A stretch of 64,000 bases of DNA from Toxorhynchites rutilus septentrionalis (taxonomy: Eukaryota; Arthropoda; Insecta; Diptera; Culicidae): NCBI RefSeq assembly GCF_029784135.1, contig NC_073745.1, positions 314,323,787 through 314,387,786 on the forward strand. Reading direction: 5' to 3'. This document shows positions 62,141 to 64,000 of the stretch, piece by piece. Position 1 is the first letter of the stretch. Each line of letters starts with the position of its first letter. The translations under genes and the position numbers were made by a program. The notes beneath the pieces were generated by a model. The model was given only the letters and a program-made list of their open reading frames with translations. It searched no databases and had not been told where the DNA came from.

Positions 62141-62873
62141 CTGCCGTTCTACGCATAGTTGTCCCATGTTACTTTTTGACGATTTTCACTTTTCTTCATA
62201 AAACGTAGTTTTTATGTATAATCTTACGGAAAAAACACAAAAAACATATAGTTTGTTCCCAGCTTTTAAAAAACAACATCAAGCTCAACTATCCCATGTT
62301 GATATACTATTCATAACTGTCCCACCATTTTTTTTGTAGATCCATATCAAATAAATCGGTTCAAGTACAAGAATTTCATGTCACACTTTCAGTAGGGCTT
62401 AGTACATTAATTTCTGGTTTGGAAAAACGAACTAATTCTCAAACAGATAAGAAAAAGTTTACCAGAACACGTGTGCACCTTGTTAGCGAATGCCTAATAA
62501 CAATGAGATTATTATTCTGCGAAGGTGTTGCAGATCACTCATTTCTTCATAAAACGATGTTTCTATGCATAATCTTTCGGAATAACACAAAAAAATTATT
62601 GTATATCAAAAAACAACATCAAGTTCAATTGTCCCATGTTGATATTTTAGGCATAACAGTCCCACCATGAATGTTTAAACCCGTAATGATTGATTCAGTG
62701 AGGGGATCTCATCACATTTCATTAAACAATAGTATAGTGCTTATAAAAAACCCAGTGTATTGCTAAATTGAAATGCTTAAAGCTTTTAGTAGACAAATGT
62801 GCGAAAAAACTTTGATTGCGTTTTTCTCGGTTGCTGTTTTTGGAACATGGGACAACTATGCGTAGAACGGCAG
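62141..62873. mobile_element. MITE with perfect 30-bp TIR and repeated TGTCCCATGTT motifs
   Basis: The left 30 bp starting CTGCCGTTCTACGCATAGTT is an exact reverse complement of 62844-62873. TA follows the right end (62874-62875). The motif TGTCCCATGTT or TATCCCATGTT recurs near 62160, 62291 and 62633, and a ~135-bp segment is directly duplicated (62190-62328 and 62541-62668). CTG...CAG ends and subterminal motif arrays are shared in style with the pogo-like MITEs. No transposase is present. Confidence 0.85.
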
Positions 62874-64000
62874 TAGGAGAGTTGCAGAACTTTCGGCCAC
62901 TCCGTACGACGTCAGCGATGTGTAGCTGTCTCCTGTCGAACCAGAATGTGCCAGATTGTTCAATACAGACTTGGAAAGTTGTGCAGACGCTCTTGATGCG
63001 GACTGAATGGAAAACGCAGCAAGAATAGTGCGGGGCTCAACGTGTTAAAGACCATAAAACATAAATATGATACAATTTTGTACTCACATCAACTCCCTTT
63101 AAAAACAGATATCCTTTTGCCCACAGTGATCCAGAAGTGTATACCATCGTGTAGACTATGATAATAATGCATCGTGCGATGATAACGCTTATGGCTCGTT
63201 CACTGTTGAATATTTACTACTTTTTATAATGCCTCGATGCAATTTGCGGCGAAAACATTTTGTTGCACACGACGACGAGTGCGCGTGGCGTAACGGAGTC
63301 TGCTTATCTTGGGCGTGCCCTCAGATGGCGTCGGAATACCCTGCCAAGGTTTGCCGAGAAGAAGGTCGCTTTCATCGGGACCAGTTGTAGGTACAGATAT
63401 TAATATCGTGCTACTGAAGCATTAATTGTTTATAGATTCTCCTGACATTGGCCACGTTTCACTTGTATATTAGTTTCTAGAGCAGCTACTCTCTTCCGTA
63501 ATTTGAGGATGCTTCCCTTGATTGCATCTTTGTGCATACTCATTTACTTCGCAGCATCTCAAGGGGGGTTAATCACCTCGTGACATATAGAGCCCCAAGA
63601 AAACAACGCCATCTTTCCGGTACAATTTGCTCGAATGACGCGCAAATTGCATTGTCGGCATGCTGTTGTTGTTGCGCCAGCTCTTGACTTGCAGGGAACT
63701 GAAGACGAGCATGAAAAGGAAATTTTCGCGTTAATACGTCGTAAATACATGGAATGATAATAATAAAAATATTAATAATCAACGACGACAACGACGACCG
63801 ATAATAACCGATAACTCAGGCACCAATTCTTGCTGTGTTCACGAAGATAATGAAATCAGTTGACGCTAATCACGTTGTCTGCTGAAATATGTGATTTGGT
63901 GTAAAAATTACATTTCACGATGTGATATTATCCGTTGTGCATATGGGCGGATCAGCGGATTATTTTTAGTACGTATATTCGCCACGTATAAACAAATCTG
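62874..64000. other. No confident gene
   Basis: Mixed-composition sequence with short open frames on both strands, none with a recognised domain or splice context. Positions 63230-63400 are GC-richer and could be regulatory or exonic, but nothing supports a specific call. Confidence 0.35.

Overview
The window is from a large, repeat-rich insect genome, most likely a culicine mosquito of the Aedes type. The evidence is a cuticular-protein gene with a very long first intron, several tRNA-derived SINEs, CR1/L2/Jockey-group LINEs, a BEL/Pao fragment and a D37E-type Tc1/mariner relative. No bacterial features are present. Assignments rest on reading motifs and frames; no database search was possible.

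Host gene. One host gene is well supported, on the minus strand. It encodes a secreted cuticular protein with a Rebers-Riddiford-like chitin-binding domain. Exon 3 (7056-7910) and exon 2 (7978-8229) are separated by a 67-bp intron. A 27-nt coding first exon (39547-39573) supplies the start of the signal peptide and joins in phase across a 31.3-kb intron. A TATA box and initiator lie near 39946-39979, and polyadenylation signals at 6876-6903. If this model is right, about half of the window is one intron packed with transposons. A possible plus-strand exon (29845-30006) lies inside that intron.

Layout. 1-2.1 kb: SINE and CR1-like LINE relics. 2.5-4.5 kb: broken BEL/Pao gag-protease. 5.9-6.8 kb: a TTAA-flanked piggyBac-like MITE carrying a SINE. 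7-40 kb: the cuticle gene, whose intron holds relics of Tigger/pogo, Jockey and mariner coding regions, two blocks of a ~143-bp minisatellite element (13.3-15.8 and 26.6-28.4 kb, the latter carrying a D37E transposon) and a third block at 36.5-38.2 kb. It also holds two pogo-like MITEs, one of them split by an L2-like LINE. 40.5-47 kb: a SINE, a LINE tail, and a 3-kb region built from an inverted ATTCCGAACA-type motif with two tandem-repeat blocks. 47.2-51.6 kb: a nearly complete CR1-group LINE whose ORF2 is open with intact catalytic motifs but whose ORF1 has two stops. 51.6-64 kb: mostly non-coding, with SINEs bearing perfect target-site duplications, MITEs with long inverted ends, and one unidentified broken coding stretch near 61.5-62 kb.

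The interest lies in how the elements are stacked. Insertion order can be read directly at several points: a D37E element inside a minisatellite element inside a tRNA-like repeat; an L2-like LINE inside a pogo-like MITE; a LINE tail inside another copy of that MITE; a palindromic MITE inside a mariner transposase; and a SINE inside a piggyBac-like MITE. No clearly new protein-based system was found.
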